In this document: positions 28,214-37,875 of the stretch, piece after piece
Layout: the number at the start of each line of letters is the position of its first letter
Numbering within the stretch: the stretch's first letter is position 1
From: an uncultured Bacilli bacterium
Lineage (GTDB): Bacteria > Bacillota_I > Bacilli_A > RF39 > UBA660
Assembly (NCBI GenBank): GCA_934131005.1
Contig: CAKOYV010000007.1
Coordinates: 1-64,000 of the forward strand
Direction: 5' to 3'
Length of the DNA stretch: 64,000 nucleotides
The notes under the pieces: model-generated
What the model was told of the DNA's origin: nothing
The model's input: only the letters and a program-made list of their open reading frames with translations
Databases searched by the model: none
Translations under genes and position numbers: made by a program

Positions 28214-29326
28214 TTATCCAGCAGCAGCAGCATCTTTATCATTCAAACTAAATTGAAGTTTCAAAGATATATCTCCACCTGAAGCATTATTTTCACAGTC
28301 AACATCTTGTCCTTCAACCCAGAAATAAATTCTCACTTTTGTAATTGTATTAGGTGTTAAATCAAATAATTTTTCATATCCAGCAGCACCGGCCCATCCA
28401 GCTTTTGTTTTAATTCCTGGAACAACGCTTGCAAATTGTGTACCATTATCTGTTGCATTAGCTTTGCTTAATAGAACATCATTAGCGGTTGTAACTTCTG
28501 CTATTGTACCAAAGTATGGAACTTGAGATTTTGAAGTTGCAGCTGTATAAGCATTACCACTATTTTCACTATTATAGTATGAATATGCATTAGAAATACC
28601 AGTCGTTGTATGAGCGTCATAGTTTGGCTCCCATACATAAATATTAGAAACATCTGTTGTTGTCAATGCTTGAATTTGGGCTAATTCCGAACCATTTTTA
28701 GTACTTCCTTCATTGATAAAAGCAACACGTGAAGCATTTTGAGTTCCTAAATCTGAACCACCTGATTTAAATGTTACATCAGATGATTTTGTTAAATAAA
28801 GTGGTTTAGAATCTGCACCGTTATCATCTAGTCGAACAAATAAGTCAAACATAACAAAATGTCCATTTGTCCCAACATTTTCAGTATCTTTTACTGTATT
28901 ATCTTTTACTGTGCTAACATCTTTTGTTGTAAGAATGTATTGTCCTTTATTAGCGGTTGTATTACTTGTTTCTACTGTTCCCAACCACATACTTAAGTAA
29001 CCATTATTCAAAGATTTTGCAGCGGTTGATACTGGTTTTAAAGTCTTTGGCACTTGGTTAGTAGCAGCTGTATATGTATTAATCGCTCCTTCTATATCAG
29101 CATTAGTAATAATAGATTTCCAATTAGTACCATCAACTGAAACCTGAATACCACCACTAGCAGCAACATTAACATCAATATCCTCAACTGTTACTGTTCT
29201 ATTAGAAGTAAACCAAGCATAGGTTGATGTACTAAGAATTATGCCAGTTATAATAAGTAGTAAAAGTAATAAAAATAATCTTTTTTTACTTCTTTTTGTA
29301 TCTTCTTTTAATTCTTTCTTTTCCAT
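28214..29326 (-). CDS. SipW-type secreted surface protein (WVEGQDVDC family)
   Basis: 370 residues, RBS AAGGAG. A basic N-terminus precedes a helix (about 17-36) ending STYAWFTSNRTV, a SipW-dependent signal. The ectodomain is Thr/Ala-rich, and near the C-terminus is VRIYFWVEGQDVDCENNASG. The paralogue at 29837 shares the signal, the VSVDGTNWKS-like N-terminus, the central VYIWEPNYDAHT and the C-terminal motif. Probably an abundant extracellular fibre-type protein: its codon choice and Ala content are richer than in its neighbours. Confidence 0.75.
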   Translation of the reverse strand: MEKKELKEDTKRSKKRLFLLLLLLIITGIILSTSTYAWFTSNRTVTVEDIDVNVAASGGIQVSVDGTNWKSIITNADIEGAINTYTAATNQVPKTLKPVSTAAKSLNNGYLSMWLGTVETSNTTANKGQYILTTKDVSTVKDNTVKDTENVGTNGHFVMFDLFVRLDDNGADSKPLYLTKSSDVTFKSGGSDLGTQNASRVAFINEGSTKNGSELAQIQALTTTDVSNIYVWEPNYDAHTTTGISNAYSYYNSENSGNAYTAATSKSQVPYFGTIAEVTTANDVLLSKANATDNGTQFASVVPGIKTKAGWAGAAGYEKLFDLTPNTITKVRIYFWVEGQDVDCENNASGGDISLKLQFSLNDKDAAAAG

Positions 29327-29470
29327 TTTCTCTACTCCTTTTTATACATATTTGATTGAATAAATAGCAGGCCTATCTATTCCTATCATAAAATGATGAT
29401 ATCATATTTCTCGACAAAATGCAACAAATTTTTCAGGATTTGATGGAAAAGTAATTATGATAAAATATTC

Positions 29471-29587
29471 AATTCAATTACTACAAAGAATATTGTCCTG
29501 GCGAAAAAAACACCAATGAAAGACTTACTGGAATAATAAGATATTTTATTCTTAAAAGTTCTTTAATAGAAAGTATTAAGTTATAAG
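29471..29587 (+). pseudogene. IS30-family transposase C-terminal remnant
   Basis: A short frame reads YKEYCPGEKNTNERLTGIIR, then YFILKSSL, matching the IS30 C-terminal pattern W.RG.NEN.NGLIR.F.PKG. Only this piece is recognisable in the 510-bp gap 29327-29836. Confidence 0.5.
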
Positions 29588-29836
29588 ATTCCTCACGAAA
29601 CACTTAAAAAAGATTTTAACAATAAACCATTTTTCTCCAAATTTAATCACTTCTAAATCCTTATATTCCATTTTTGAATTTTTAGCATTTTTAAACACTA
29701 TTTCATAAACGTATTCTCTCAAAATGATAAAATCATTCAAAATGAAACAATTTTATAAAGAAACTATATAAAAAATTGAATTTGGTTATACCCCATGAAA
29801 ACTAACATTTATTTTTGAAAAATTCCCTTAAACACT

Positions 29837-30883
29837 TTAAGAAGGATTGGTACTAAATTCTAAAGCAAATGACAAATCACCTACTGAAGCATTATTTTCA
29901 CAGTCAACATCTTGACCTTCTAACCAGAAGTATACTCTAACTTTAGTAATACCACTTGCAAGACTAATTAGTTTTTGATAAGCTGTACTACCTGTTGGTG
30001 TCATAATATTGGGCATTACAGTAGAAAACTTGGTAGGATGTCTGGAAGCAAGAGAATCTTTTAAAGTTATGTTTTCGCTTTCACTAATTTCAGATTGAAC
30101 CCCATCATAAGAGATATATTGAGCGTTTGTCTCACTAGTAATAATATTATAAACATCTTTTGCATTACTAATTCCTGTTTTAGTATGAGTATTATAATTT
30201 GGTTCCCATATATAAACGTTATCTTGATTAATAGTAGAAAGTGATTGAATAGTCGACGTGCTACTACCTGCACTAGTATTTCCTTCAACAACAAATGCAA
30301 CTCGAACAGCATTCTCCGTTCCAGTACTAGTAGTCCCATTATAGGTAACGTTAGATTTACCTGTTAAGTATAGGTCTTTTGCCTCAGTAGTTTTTAAAAA
30401 GATATCAAATACTACAAATTTGCCGTTAGATGTTTCACCACTACTTTCTGTTTCAGTACTTTTAGTTGATATTAAAATGTAATCTCCTCCACCATTTGAT
30501 CTTACTTCTCCTAAATACATATTCATATGTCCTTGATTATCTAATGCTCCAATTGTAGATACTGGTTCTATCATTAGTGGAAGTTGGTTTACGCTCGATG
30601 GATAAGTTGCTCTAGCAGCTACCAATTCATCTTGATCAATTCCTGCTTTCCAATTAATTCCATCAACAGATATTTCTAAGCTTCCTTTACTTTGAACTTT
30701 AACATTTAGAGTTTCTACCTTAACCATTCGGTTAGTAGTAAACCAAGCATAAGTAGATGTTGCTAACATTACCCCTGTAATTAAGAGTAAAAACAATAAA
30801 TAAACTACTCTCTTCTTATCAATAACTTCATCTGGTTCTTCTTCATAATAATATATTTTTCTTGTTCTAATCTTTCTTCCCAT
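29837..30883 (-). CDS. SipW-type secreted surface protein, paralogue of 28214-29326
   Basis: 348 residues. Signal helix about 27-46, ending STYAWFTTNRMV. The mature part begins with VKVQSKGSLEISVDGINW and ends VRVYFWLEGQDVDCENNAS, collinear with the 370-residue paralogue. It follows the 30893-31606 gene by 9 nt, so these form a two-gene operon. An IS30 scar separates it from the other paralogue, suggesting duplication and then rearrangement. Confidence 0.75.
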   Translation of the reverse strand: MGRKIRTRKIYYYEEEPDEVIDKKRVVYLLFLLLITGVMLATSTYAWFTTNRMVKVETLNVKVQSKGSLEISVDGINWKAGIDQDELVAARATYPSSVNQLPLMIEPVSTIGALDNQGHMNMYLGEVRSNGGGDYILISTKSTETESSGETSNGKFVVFDIFLKTTEAKDLYLTGKSNVTYNGTTSTGTENAVRVAFVVEGNTSAGSSTSTIQSLSTINQDNVYIWEPNYNTHTKTGISNAKDVYNIITSETNAQYISYDGVQSEISESENITLKDSLASRHPTKFSTVMPNIMTPTGSTAYQKLISLASGITKVRVYFWLEGQDVDCENNASVGDLSFALEFSTNPS

Positions 30884-30892
30884 TATAGTCTC

Positions 30893-31606
30893 CTATTTCT
30901 TCTTTTTATTTTTATTAGTAATATGTTCATCCCTGATGTCTAAATGCATTTTAATTTCTCCTCCAATTAAAGCATCTACACAATCTGGATCATCTCCTTC
31001 AATCCAGACCACAAGTGTATATTTATCTATTTCTCCCGGTTTAAAGTTTGCCCTTTGTCTTAATATTGGTGTTTTTTCTTTATAAAACTTTTCTGTTCCT
31101 GCTTCTGTTTGTTTAGTTACAGAGTTTTCTTTAGCATATACCACTTTTTCGCCATTTAAGATAACCATTATTCTAACTGCTTCATCAATATTTCTAATCA
31201 CATCATCAATAGTACATTCTACCCAATAGTTTACGGCTTCGCTACCTTCATTTTCTAAATAAAAGGTATAAGCAATATAATTTTCGCCATTGTGAGCCCC
31301 ATCTTTTTCGTCATTAATATTATCAGGAATCCATTTTACAGAAATATTATCCATTGAATCTATCTCTTTAGCATACAATCTATTTTTTATCTCTTTTTTC
31401 TCATGATCTTCATATAATACTATTCCTTTATCAGCAGCAAAAGTCGGATCTAGAGTTATAGTAAAGTTTCCTCCATTATAAATAATTGCTAATATAATAT
31501 ATAAAAAAGCAAAGATAATCATCAATACTAAAGATATTCTTTTTAGCCATTTATTTATTTTTTTTCTTCTTTCTAATCTATTGGCTTTCACTATTACACG
31601 ACTCAT
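30893..31606 (-). CDS. Secreted protein related to the WxEGxDxDC family
   Basis: 237 residues. A basic N-terminus and one helix (about 24-43) are followed by an ectodomain. The C-terminal segment YTLVVWIEGDDPDCVDALIG parallels the WVEGQDVDC motif of the two proteins downstream, and FYLENEGSEAVNYWVEC resembles TasA-like beta-sandwich sequence. A basic tail ends the protein. It is the first gene of the operon with 29837-30883 and is divergent from 31717-32352, so the three are probably co-regulated. Confidence 0.65.
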   Translation of the reverse strand: MSRVIVKANRLERRKKINKWLKRISLVLMIIFAFLYIILAIIYNGGNFTITLDPTFAADKGIVLYEDHEKKEIKNRLYAKEIDSMDNISVKWIPDNINDEKDGAHNGENYIAYTFYLENEGSEAVNYWVECTIDDVIRNIDEAVRIMVILNGEKVVYAKENSVTKQTEAGTEKFYKEKTPILRQRANFKPGEIDKYTLVVWIEGDDPDCVDALIGGEIKMHLDIRDEHITNKNKKKK

Positions 31607-31662
31607 TGTACCACCCTACTCTATCCATATTTTATTTTATCATAATTATCTATTATCTGCAA

Positions 31663-31691
31663 TTGAATTTTTTTAAATATTTTGATATAAT
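31663..31691 (+). promoter_or_regulatory. Sigma-A promoter of the 211-aa TasA-like gene
   Basis: -35 TTGAAT (31663-31668), 17-bp spacer, -10 TATAAT (31686-31691), then AAAGGAGG before the ATG at 31717. Confidence 0.75.
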
Positions 31692-31716
31692 ACATATAAA
31701 ATAAAGGAGGATTACT

Positions 31717-32352
31717 ATGCCTTATATATCAAAGAAAGCGAAGAGAAATAAATTAATATTACTATTATGTCTTATTGTTATGGTGATTTTATCCATATTT
31801 TGCATAAAGGATACTTATGCTAAATATATTACTACTACTACAGGAGATGCCGATATTTCTGTTGCAAGATGGAAGATACTTGTTAATAATAAAGATATTA
31901 CTTCTGAAAAAGAAATATCTAATGTTATTACTCCAATTTTTGCTGGTAATGATGATATAGCTCCTTCAGTTATTGCGCCTACAACAGAGGGATATTTTGA
32001 TTTAATTATTGATGCAAGTGATACAGATGTATCTTTAAAATATGAGATAACTACTTCAGATAATAAAGATAGCATAGTTCGTGATTTAGTTATTTCTGGT
32101 TATTCTTTAAATGATGGTAATAGACAAAATATCATTAATTCAAATAATCAAATTAAAATAGAGGACAAGATATTATATAATAGTACTAATAAAAAAGTTA
32201 AGTTAAGAGTTTATTTAAAGTGGAACGACGATGAAAAAAATGGAGCTTCAATGGATAATAAAGCGGATACTAAGGCTGCTAATACTACAGGGGGAACAGC
32301 AAAAGTTAATGTTAATTTAAAATTTACACAACTTCCTAATACAAGTAAGTAG
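31717..32352 (+). CDS. TasA/camelysin-like secreted protein
   Basis: 211 residues, strong RBS AAAGGAGG. Signal helix about 13-30 ending DTYAKYITTTTGDADISVARWK, a SipW-type cleavage region. The pattern ARWKI ... APTTEGYFDLIIDASDTD matches the protein at 16596-17195, so the SipW enzymes in operon A are plausible processors. C-terminal VNVNLKFTQLPNTSK. It is the only plus-strand member of the group, transcribed divergently from the two-gene operon 31606-29837. Confidence 0.75.
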   Translation: MPYISKKAKRNKLILLLCLIVMVILSIFCIKDTYAKYITTTTGDADISVARWKILVNNKDITSEKEISNVITPIFAGNDDIAPSVIAPTTEGYFDLIIDASDTDVSLKYEITTSDNKDSIVRDLVISGYSLNDGNRQNIINSNNQIKIEDKILYNSTNKKVKLRVYLKWNDDEKNGASMDNKADTKAANTTGGTAKVNVNLKFTQLPNTSK

Positions 32353-32439
32353 CTTTTAAAAAATACTTCTATAGAATTTAGAACTCTATAATATTTAGTG
32401 GGTGCAAATATAACACTCACTATTTTATTACATTAAAAA

Positions 32440-32885
32440 GTGACTGGATTTATGACTCAATCTGACGTCGTTAATCACCTAATAAATATAACACCTCAAC
32501 TGAAAGAAACATATGAAATGTATCAAAGCATCTTATATTCATTAAAAAATAATGACTATAAACAATTAGAAATAGCCCTAAATTGTAAAAATAACAAATT
32601 ATCAAGTTATATGAAAGCTGCTATTCAAACTTAAAAAAAGTATTTACCATATATTAAAAATACATTATCTAATCCATATAGTAATAGTTTTGTTGAAGGA
32701 AATAATAACTTTATAAAAGTATTAAAAAAAATAGCATTTGGCTTTAGAGATTTTAGAAGATCCAAAGCAAGAATAATGATATGTAAAAATTTATTGAATA
32801 TCAAAAAAAGCCAACACATTTTAGTATTGACTTATTTAAATTTCTTTATCAAAATTTTAGATACACCACTATTTGACAAAGAACC
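32440..32885 (+). pseudogene. ISL3-family transposase C-terminal remnant
   Basis: An open stretch to a stop at 32632 and then, in the same reading, KYLPYIKNTLSNPYSNSFVE, GNNNFIKVLKKIAFGFRDFR, RSKARIMICKNL: the C-terminal DDE_Tnp_ISL3 segment. It ends with an inverted-repeat-like ACACCACTATTTGACAAAGA at 32862-32882. Only the last third of the element survives. Confidence 0.8.
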
Positions 32886-32917
32886 GTAATCTCTGTATAC
32901 TTTTTCAGCAGTCTCAA

Positions 32918-33556
32918 TCATTTTCTTTTTTTAAACGCCTCAAATCTATTAATCTTAACGCCCAATTTTACAAATTTCTTCTCATATTCCGTCATAATAT
33001 TCAGACTAACATCACTACTATGCAAATCATGAGTAATACTAGAAAAAGAATATCCCCAATCACGTAGACTATCAAGAGAATAAGCAAACAAATCATTATT
33101 ATCTGTCTTCATAATAATATGATTATCTGTCTTAAAAACACTATCATACTTAAAAAGAAAAATAGGACTAGTAAGACGTCTTTTAGCATGTCTATCCTTA
33201 GGCCATGGATCAGAAAAATTCAAATAAATAGTATCAACTTCAGAAGAAAAAACCTCATCTATCATCATTGCATCCATACGAATAAGACGTAAATTTGAAA
33301 TATCTAACTCTTGAGATTTTTGAATAGCCCTTACAATAACACTATCATATTTTTCTATTCCAATAAAATTAACATCAGGATATTTAAGAGCATTTTCTAT
33401 TATAAAATCTCCCTTACCCATACCAATTTCTATTTTAATAGGATTATCATTTCCAAAAACATTAGCCCATTTTCCTTTATTATCTCTTGGATTAGGAACA
33501 TAATACTTCCCAACTTCTATTATCTCTTCTGCACCTTTAACATGTTTTAATCTCAT
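32918..33556 (-). CDS. trmB: tRNA (guanine-N7)-methyltransferase
   Basis: 212 residues, normal length. The SAM-binding motif IEIGMGKGDFI and the TrmB signature FSDPWPKDRHAKRRL are intact, as is the C-terminal TEYEKKF. The enzyme forms m7G46 in tRNA using S-adenosylmethionine in the cytosol. It follows pdp by 11 nt and sits at the end of a scpA-scpB-pdp-trmB minus-strand run. Confidence 0.95.
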   Translation of the reverse strand: MRLKHVKGAEEIIEVGKYYVPNPRDNKGKWANVFGNDNPIKIEIGMGKGDFIIENALKYPDVNFIGIEKYDSVIVRAIQKSQELDISNLRLIRMDAMMIDEVFSSEVDTIYLNFSDPWPKDRHAKRRLTSPIFLFKYDSVFKTDNHIIMKTDNNDLFAYSLDSLRDWGYSFSSITHDLHSSDVSLNIMTEYEKKFVKLGVKINRFEAFKKRK

Positions 33557-33567
33557 AATATCTCCCC

Positions 33568-34842
33568 CTATTCAGAAATAACTTTATATATAAGTTTTAC
33601 CTCTTCTGGCTTTTTTTGACCAACCTTAAAGATAGGCATATTCATAACACTAGCCTTCAAGCTCTTTTTAGTATAAAGTGTCATTAAAATATCTCCTCTT
33701 TTTACATAATCACCAATATTTTTATTAATAACAATACCAGCACCATAATCAATTTGGCTATCCATATTCTCACGACCAGCACCAAGATGCATTGATAACT
33801 TTCCTAACTCCAAAGCATTAATATCTTGTAAATATCCATCCTTAGGACTCTTAAGTTCATACTTATTACTACTAAGAGATAAACCATCAATATCTCCACC
33901 TTGATATTTAACAAACTCTAAAAATTTCTTATATCCTAGTCCATTATCAAGCTTCTCACAAACCATACTGCGAGCTTCTTTATAACTAATATCAAGACCT
34001 AATTTTACCATATAGCTAGCAAGTTCTATACATAGGAAACGCAATGGACCATCACTTTTTCCTTTTAAAACATCTTGGGCTTCCATAACTTCTAGAGCAT
34101 TACCAACATTATGACCAAGTGGAATATCCATATTAGTAAGTAAACATACAACCTTAATATCATTAGCCTTACCAATCTTAATCATCAAACTAGCAAGCTT
34201 TTTAGCATCATCTAAATTCTTAATCAAAGCACCAGACCCAACTTTAACATCAATAACTAAATTATGAGCTCCACTAGCAATCTTTTTACTCATGATAGAA
34301 GAAGCTATTAAAGCAATTGATTCAACCGTACCAGTAACATCCCTTAGAGCATATATCTTTTTATCAGCTGGTACTAAATTATTAGTTTGACTAACTATAG
34401 CCATCCCAATATCAGTTACCTCCCTAAAAAATTCATCACTATCAAGCTTAGTTCTAAAACCAGGAATAGATTCTAACTTATCAATCGTACCACCAGTATA
34501 TCCTAATCCACGACCACTCATCTTAGCAACATTAACACCACATGCTGCAACAAGAGGTGCCACTATCATTGTCGTCTTATCACCAATACCACCCGTAGAA
34601 TGCTTATCAACAACACGCCCAAACTTAGACATATCCATTCCTTCACCACTAGCAAGCATATACTTAGTAAGAGAAAATATCTCATTATCAGTCATTCCCT
34701 TTATAACAATTGCCATAAGCAAACTACTCATTTGATAATCATAAATCTTACCATTCATATAATTTTCAATAATAAATTTAATTTCCTTATCACTAAGAAT
34801 TAATCCCATTCTTTTCTTATTTATTAACTCAACTATATCCAT
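33568..34842 (-). CDS. pdp: Pyrimidine-nucleoside phosphorylase
   Basis: 424 residues, typical of Pdp/DeoA. The N-terminal helical domain (IDLI-type start MDIVELINKKR), phosphate-binding KHSTGGIGDKTT (about 80-91) and SGRGLGYTGGTIDKLE (about 109-124) are intact. It splits uridine/thymidine into base and (deoxy)ribose-1-phosphate for nucleoside salvage. It lies 16 nt after scpB. Confidence 0.93.
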   Translation of the reverse strand: MDIVELINKKRMGLILSDKEIKFIIENYMNGKIYDYQMSSLLMAIVIKGMTDNEIFSLTKYMLASGEGMDMSKFGRVVDKHSTGGIGDKTTMIVAPLVAACGVNVAKMSGRGLGYTGGTIDKLESIPGFRTKLDSDEFFREVTDIGMAIVSQTNNLVPADKKIYALRDVTGTVESIALIASSIMSKKIASGAHNLVIDVKVGSGALIKNLDDAKKLASLMIKIGKANDIKVVCLLTNMDIPLGHNVGNALEVMEAQDVLKGKSDGPLRFLCIELASYMVKLGLDISYKEARSMVCEKLDNGLGYKKFLEFVKYQGGDIDGLSLSSNKYELKSPKDGYLQDINALELGKLSMHLGAGRENMDSQIDYGAGIVINKNIGDYVKRGDILMTLYTKKSLKASVMNMPIFKVGQKKPEEVKLIYKVISE

Positions 34843-34858
34843 ATATTTATCTTCCCTC

Positions 34859-35422
34859 TTATTCTTCTATTATTTCTACATACTTAGATTTAAATAAATC
34901 CTTCTCTTCATCTATTTCACTTGTTATATCTTCTAATTTAGGTAACTCATCACGAGAAGATAGACCAAAATAATCTAAAAAATCATCTGTTGTCTTATAT
35001 AAAAGAGGCCTACCAGGACTATCACTCTTACCTACATCCTTAATTAATCCTTGTGCAACTAACTTTCTTATTACATAAACAGAATCAACCCCACGCATCT
35101 CATCAATTTGCATTCTTGTAACAGGCTCATTATAAGCAATAATAGCCAAAACCTCTAATGCAGCTTGTGATAAAACATGACTACCAGGACTATCAATAAG
35201 TCTTGCAAAATACTTACGATGCTCCTCTTTCGTAGTAAGTTTAAAAGTATTACCTAAATATCTAAGTCTAACACCACGATTATTTTTCTCATAATCCATC
35301 TTCAAATTATATACAAGTTCCTTAGCCACCTCTTCAGATACCTCTAAAACATGACAAACATCACGAAGTGATAACCCATCATCTCCCGCAACATATAATA
35401 AACCTTCTAATACACCTTCCAT
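34859..35422 (-). CDS. scpB: Segregation and condensation protein B
   Basis: 187 residues with tandem winged helices. The diagnostic EVLAIIAYNEPVTRMQIDEM, then RGV, and GRPLLYKTTDDFLDYFGL are present. ScpB with ScpA and SMC forms the bacterial condensin that organises the chromosome. It follows scpA by 16 nt, the standard pair. Confidence 0.95.
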   Translation of the reverse strand: MEGVLEGLLYVAGDDGLSLRDVCHVLEVSEEVAKELVYNLKMDYEKNNRGVRLRYLGNTFKLTTKEEHRKYFARLIDSPGSHVLSQAALEVLAIIAYNEPVTRMQIDEMRGVDSVYVIRKLVAQGLIKDVGKSDSPGRPLLYKTTDDFLDYFGLSSRDELPKLEDITSEIDEEKDLFKSKYVEIIEE

Positions 35423-35438
35423 AACATCACATCCATCT

Positions 35439-36167
35439 CTACTCTGAAATAAGCTCTACATATATATTAGCAAAATTACCTGCCTGAAGAATAGTAATAT
35501 CACCCTCACGAGCAAGCTCTAAAATTGACATAAACGTAACAACAATATAACTTCTACTATATATAGAAAACAAATCTCTAAACTCAGCCTTTTTATTTAT
35601 ACGAAGATAATTCCTAATATCACTCTTACGCTTCTTAACACTATATTCCTTATTAGTAATCTTAGTGTTAAGTGGCTTCTCCTTATCCTTTCTTTCTAAG
35701 AACTTATAAAAAGCACTAACCAAATCATCAATCGAAATATCCGTATCATTAACAAGCTTCCTATCAGCAATATCCTCTATCTTAGACGGTGCTTTCGTAT
35801 AAATCTTCTTACGATCTAACTCCATTTTCTTAAAATTATGCGAAACACTCTTATATTTTTCATATTCAACAAGCCTATTAATTAAATTATCACGACTAAC
35901 TTCTTCTTCCTCATCGCAAGATACCAAAACCTGTTTCTGAGGCAATAAAGAATTAGACTTAATCAACATAAGCTCACTAGCCATAACCAAATACTCAGAT
36001 GCAACAACTATATCCATAGCCTCCATCTGATGTATATAATCCAAATATTGCTTAGTAATAACATCAATTGAAATATCATAAATATCAATATTAGCTTCCT
36101 TAATTAAATGTAACAATAAATCTAGTGGCCCCTCAAATTCATCAATCTTTATCTTATATTGCATCAA
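35439..36167 (-). CDS. scpA: Segregation and condensation protein A (kleisin)
   Basis: 242 residues. The N-terminal YKIKIDEFEGPLDLLLHLI is the conserved kleisin start that binds the SMC neck; the C-terminal winged helix ends TFMSILELAREGDITI. It bridges SMC heads with ScpB. First gene of the scpA-scpB-pdp-trmB run; there are about 180 bp of AT-rich DNA without a gene before it. Confidence 0.95.
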   Translation of the reverse strand: MMQYKIKIDEFEGPLDLLLHLIKEANIDIYDISIDVITKQYLDYIHQMEAMDIVVASEYLVMASELMLIKSNSLLPQKQVLVSCDEEEEVSRDNLINRLVEYEKYKSVSHNFKKMELDRKKIYTKAPSKIEDIADRKLVNDTDISIDDLVSAFYKFLERKDKEKPLNTKITNKEYSVKKRKSDIRNYLRINKKAEFRDLFSIYSRSYIVVTFMSILELAREGDITILQAGNFANIYVELISE

Positions 36168-36366
36168 AAAACACTCCCATACTTATAAAAGTATACCATA
36201 ATAAAAAAAGAAAAAAAAGTCTTTTTTTACCTAAAAATCAATTCTAAATATAACTTTAAAAATAAAATCTAAATCACACCCAAATTTATCTTTTTTAATA
36301 TATCAATCGATAAATCATATCCCAACAAAAAAAGATAAACAGCCGACCTAACCATCTATCTTCCAA

Positions 36367-37783
36367 TTATTTTATTAAAGTTATTCTAGCATAACCATTC
36401 CCCTTTTTAGCATACCCACTAATTGCATCATCAGATACATTAGTGGTAGATATAGTTTTAGTATCCTCCGCAGCAGATTCAAGGCAATTATAGCAATACA
36501 TAACTTTATTAGTTAAAAGTGAATTCCCTATATAACCAGAACCACCGCCTCCGCCACCTGCTAAATCAGAAGAACCGCCTCCATAAAAACCAATTCCACC
36601 TTGCCCGCCACCATCACCGCCACTAGTTTTCCCGCCTACTCCAAACATACCATTTTTAATAGAAACAGTGCTACTTCGAGAATCTATAGCCGTAGATTGG
36701 CCACCACTTACTTGGCTTCCACCCATAGCAGTAGGAATAATAGATTGCCAATCAACTATATCATTTTTTAAAAAACCTTGAGCCCCAGAATTTCCAATAT
36801 AACCACCACCTGAACCACCAATTCCATCATACCATTCAGAACCACCACCACCACCTGATACAATTAATATTTTTGATAAATCATTTTCAAAATTATTCAA
36901 AGTATCTGATTCAGTAGTTATATATGTGGCACCTCCGCCACCCGGTGCTGTACCCCCTCCATGATCATTTTCTGAAAATCTTCCAACATTTACAAAAATA
37001 TTCCCATATTCCAATGATACATTACCATTGGAATAACCACCTACTCCACCTTCTATTTTATTATTATCCCAACCTCCACCTTGTGCACCCCAAGTTTCTA
37101 ATTTATAATCACCACTTACTGGTACAACAAAATCTTGCTCTCTACCTACATAATCAAAATCGATTGTTTCAATACTAACATTTTCATTACTAGAAACTTC
37201 TTCACTACCTATAGTTGATGATTGTTCACTAGTCGCATAAATATATCCTGAAAAACTTTTATTATCAAACTGACCATTAGATATTTCTGAATCTATCCAT
37301 AAATAAACTTGATAGCTTTTAGGATTACTAGTTAAAGGAACTACTGCTAATAAACTATCTCCTTTAGTTGTAATAGTTCCATTATATTCAATTTTATCTT
37401 CCGTTATTAATTTATATTTCAAAGCTTTAATACTCTCTATAAGTGCTGTTATACTATCATTAACATGCAAATAAATATTCACATAACTATAAATCTTACA
37501 ATCCTCACTTTGAGATAAAGTAATCGTACTCTTAGCCCCTTCTAAATAATTAGTTGTACTACTAAGATTACTAGCATTTATCTCTTCTCCCTGATAATTT
37601 ATTCCATTACACTTAGCACTTCCAGCAACAGAAGTATTTTTTTTCATCTCTAAATATGCATAAGTTCCACTAGTTACCAAAACTGCATAGCAAAATATTC
37701 CTGCAATTATTAAGCCAATTCTCTTTAATTTAAGACTTTTGACCCCCCCCCGAATTAACTTTTAGTTTATAATTATTTTTCAT
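36367..37783 (-). CDS. Glycine-rich surface protein, copy 1, with G9 phase-variation tract (recorded OFF)
   Basis: The RBS-supported ATG is at 37783 (AAGAGG upstream). Codons 1-10 are followed by nine G (37751-37743). In this frame translation stops after MKNNYKLKVNSGGGQKS. With eight or eleven G the frame joins a perfect signal helix (KRIGLIIAGIFCYAVLVTSG) and the long ORF that is open to 36367, about 472 residues in all. The N-terminal third is a beta-type region shared by all copies. FDYVGREQ, then YKLETWGAQGG, starts an ALK/LTK-type glycine-rich domain with many GGGG runs, and a conserved tail ends YARITLIK. Alternatives to phase variation are slippage during expression or a homopolymer sequencing error. 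Confidence 0.75.
37743..37751 (-). repeat. G9 homopolymer in the leader of copy 1
   Basis: Nine consecutive C on the plus strand, i.e. G on the coding strand, between GTTAATTC and TCAAAAGTC. Eight or eleven would restore the frame. Confidence 0.9.
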
Positions 37784-37875
37784 AAATATACCTCTTATCT
37801 TTATCATATCTATTTATCATTTTACCAAAAAATAATAAAAAAATAAACAAGAAATATAAAATTTCCCATTTATTG

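Noticed and set aside
36367..37680. TTG at 37680 as the natural start of the glycine-rich protein
   Set aside because: It lies inside the signal helix, lacks an RBS and would remove most of the signal, while a good RBS and ATG lie ~100 nt upstream across the G9 tract.
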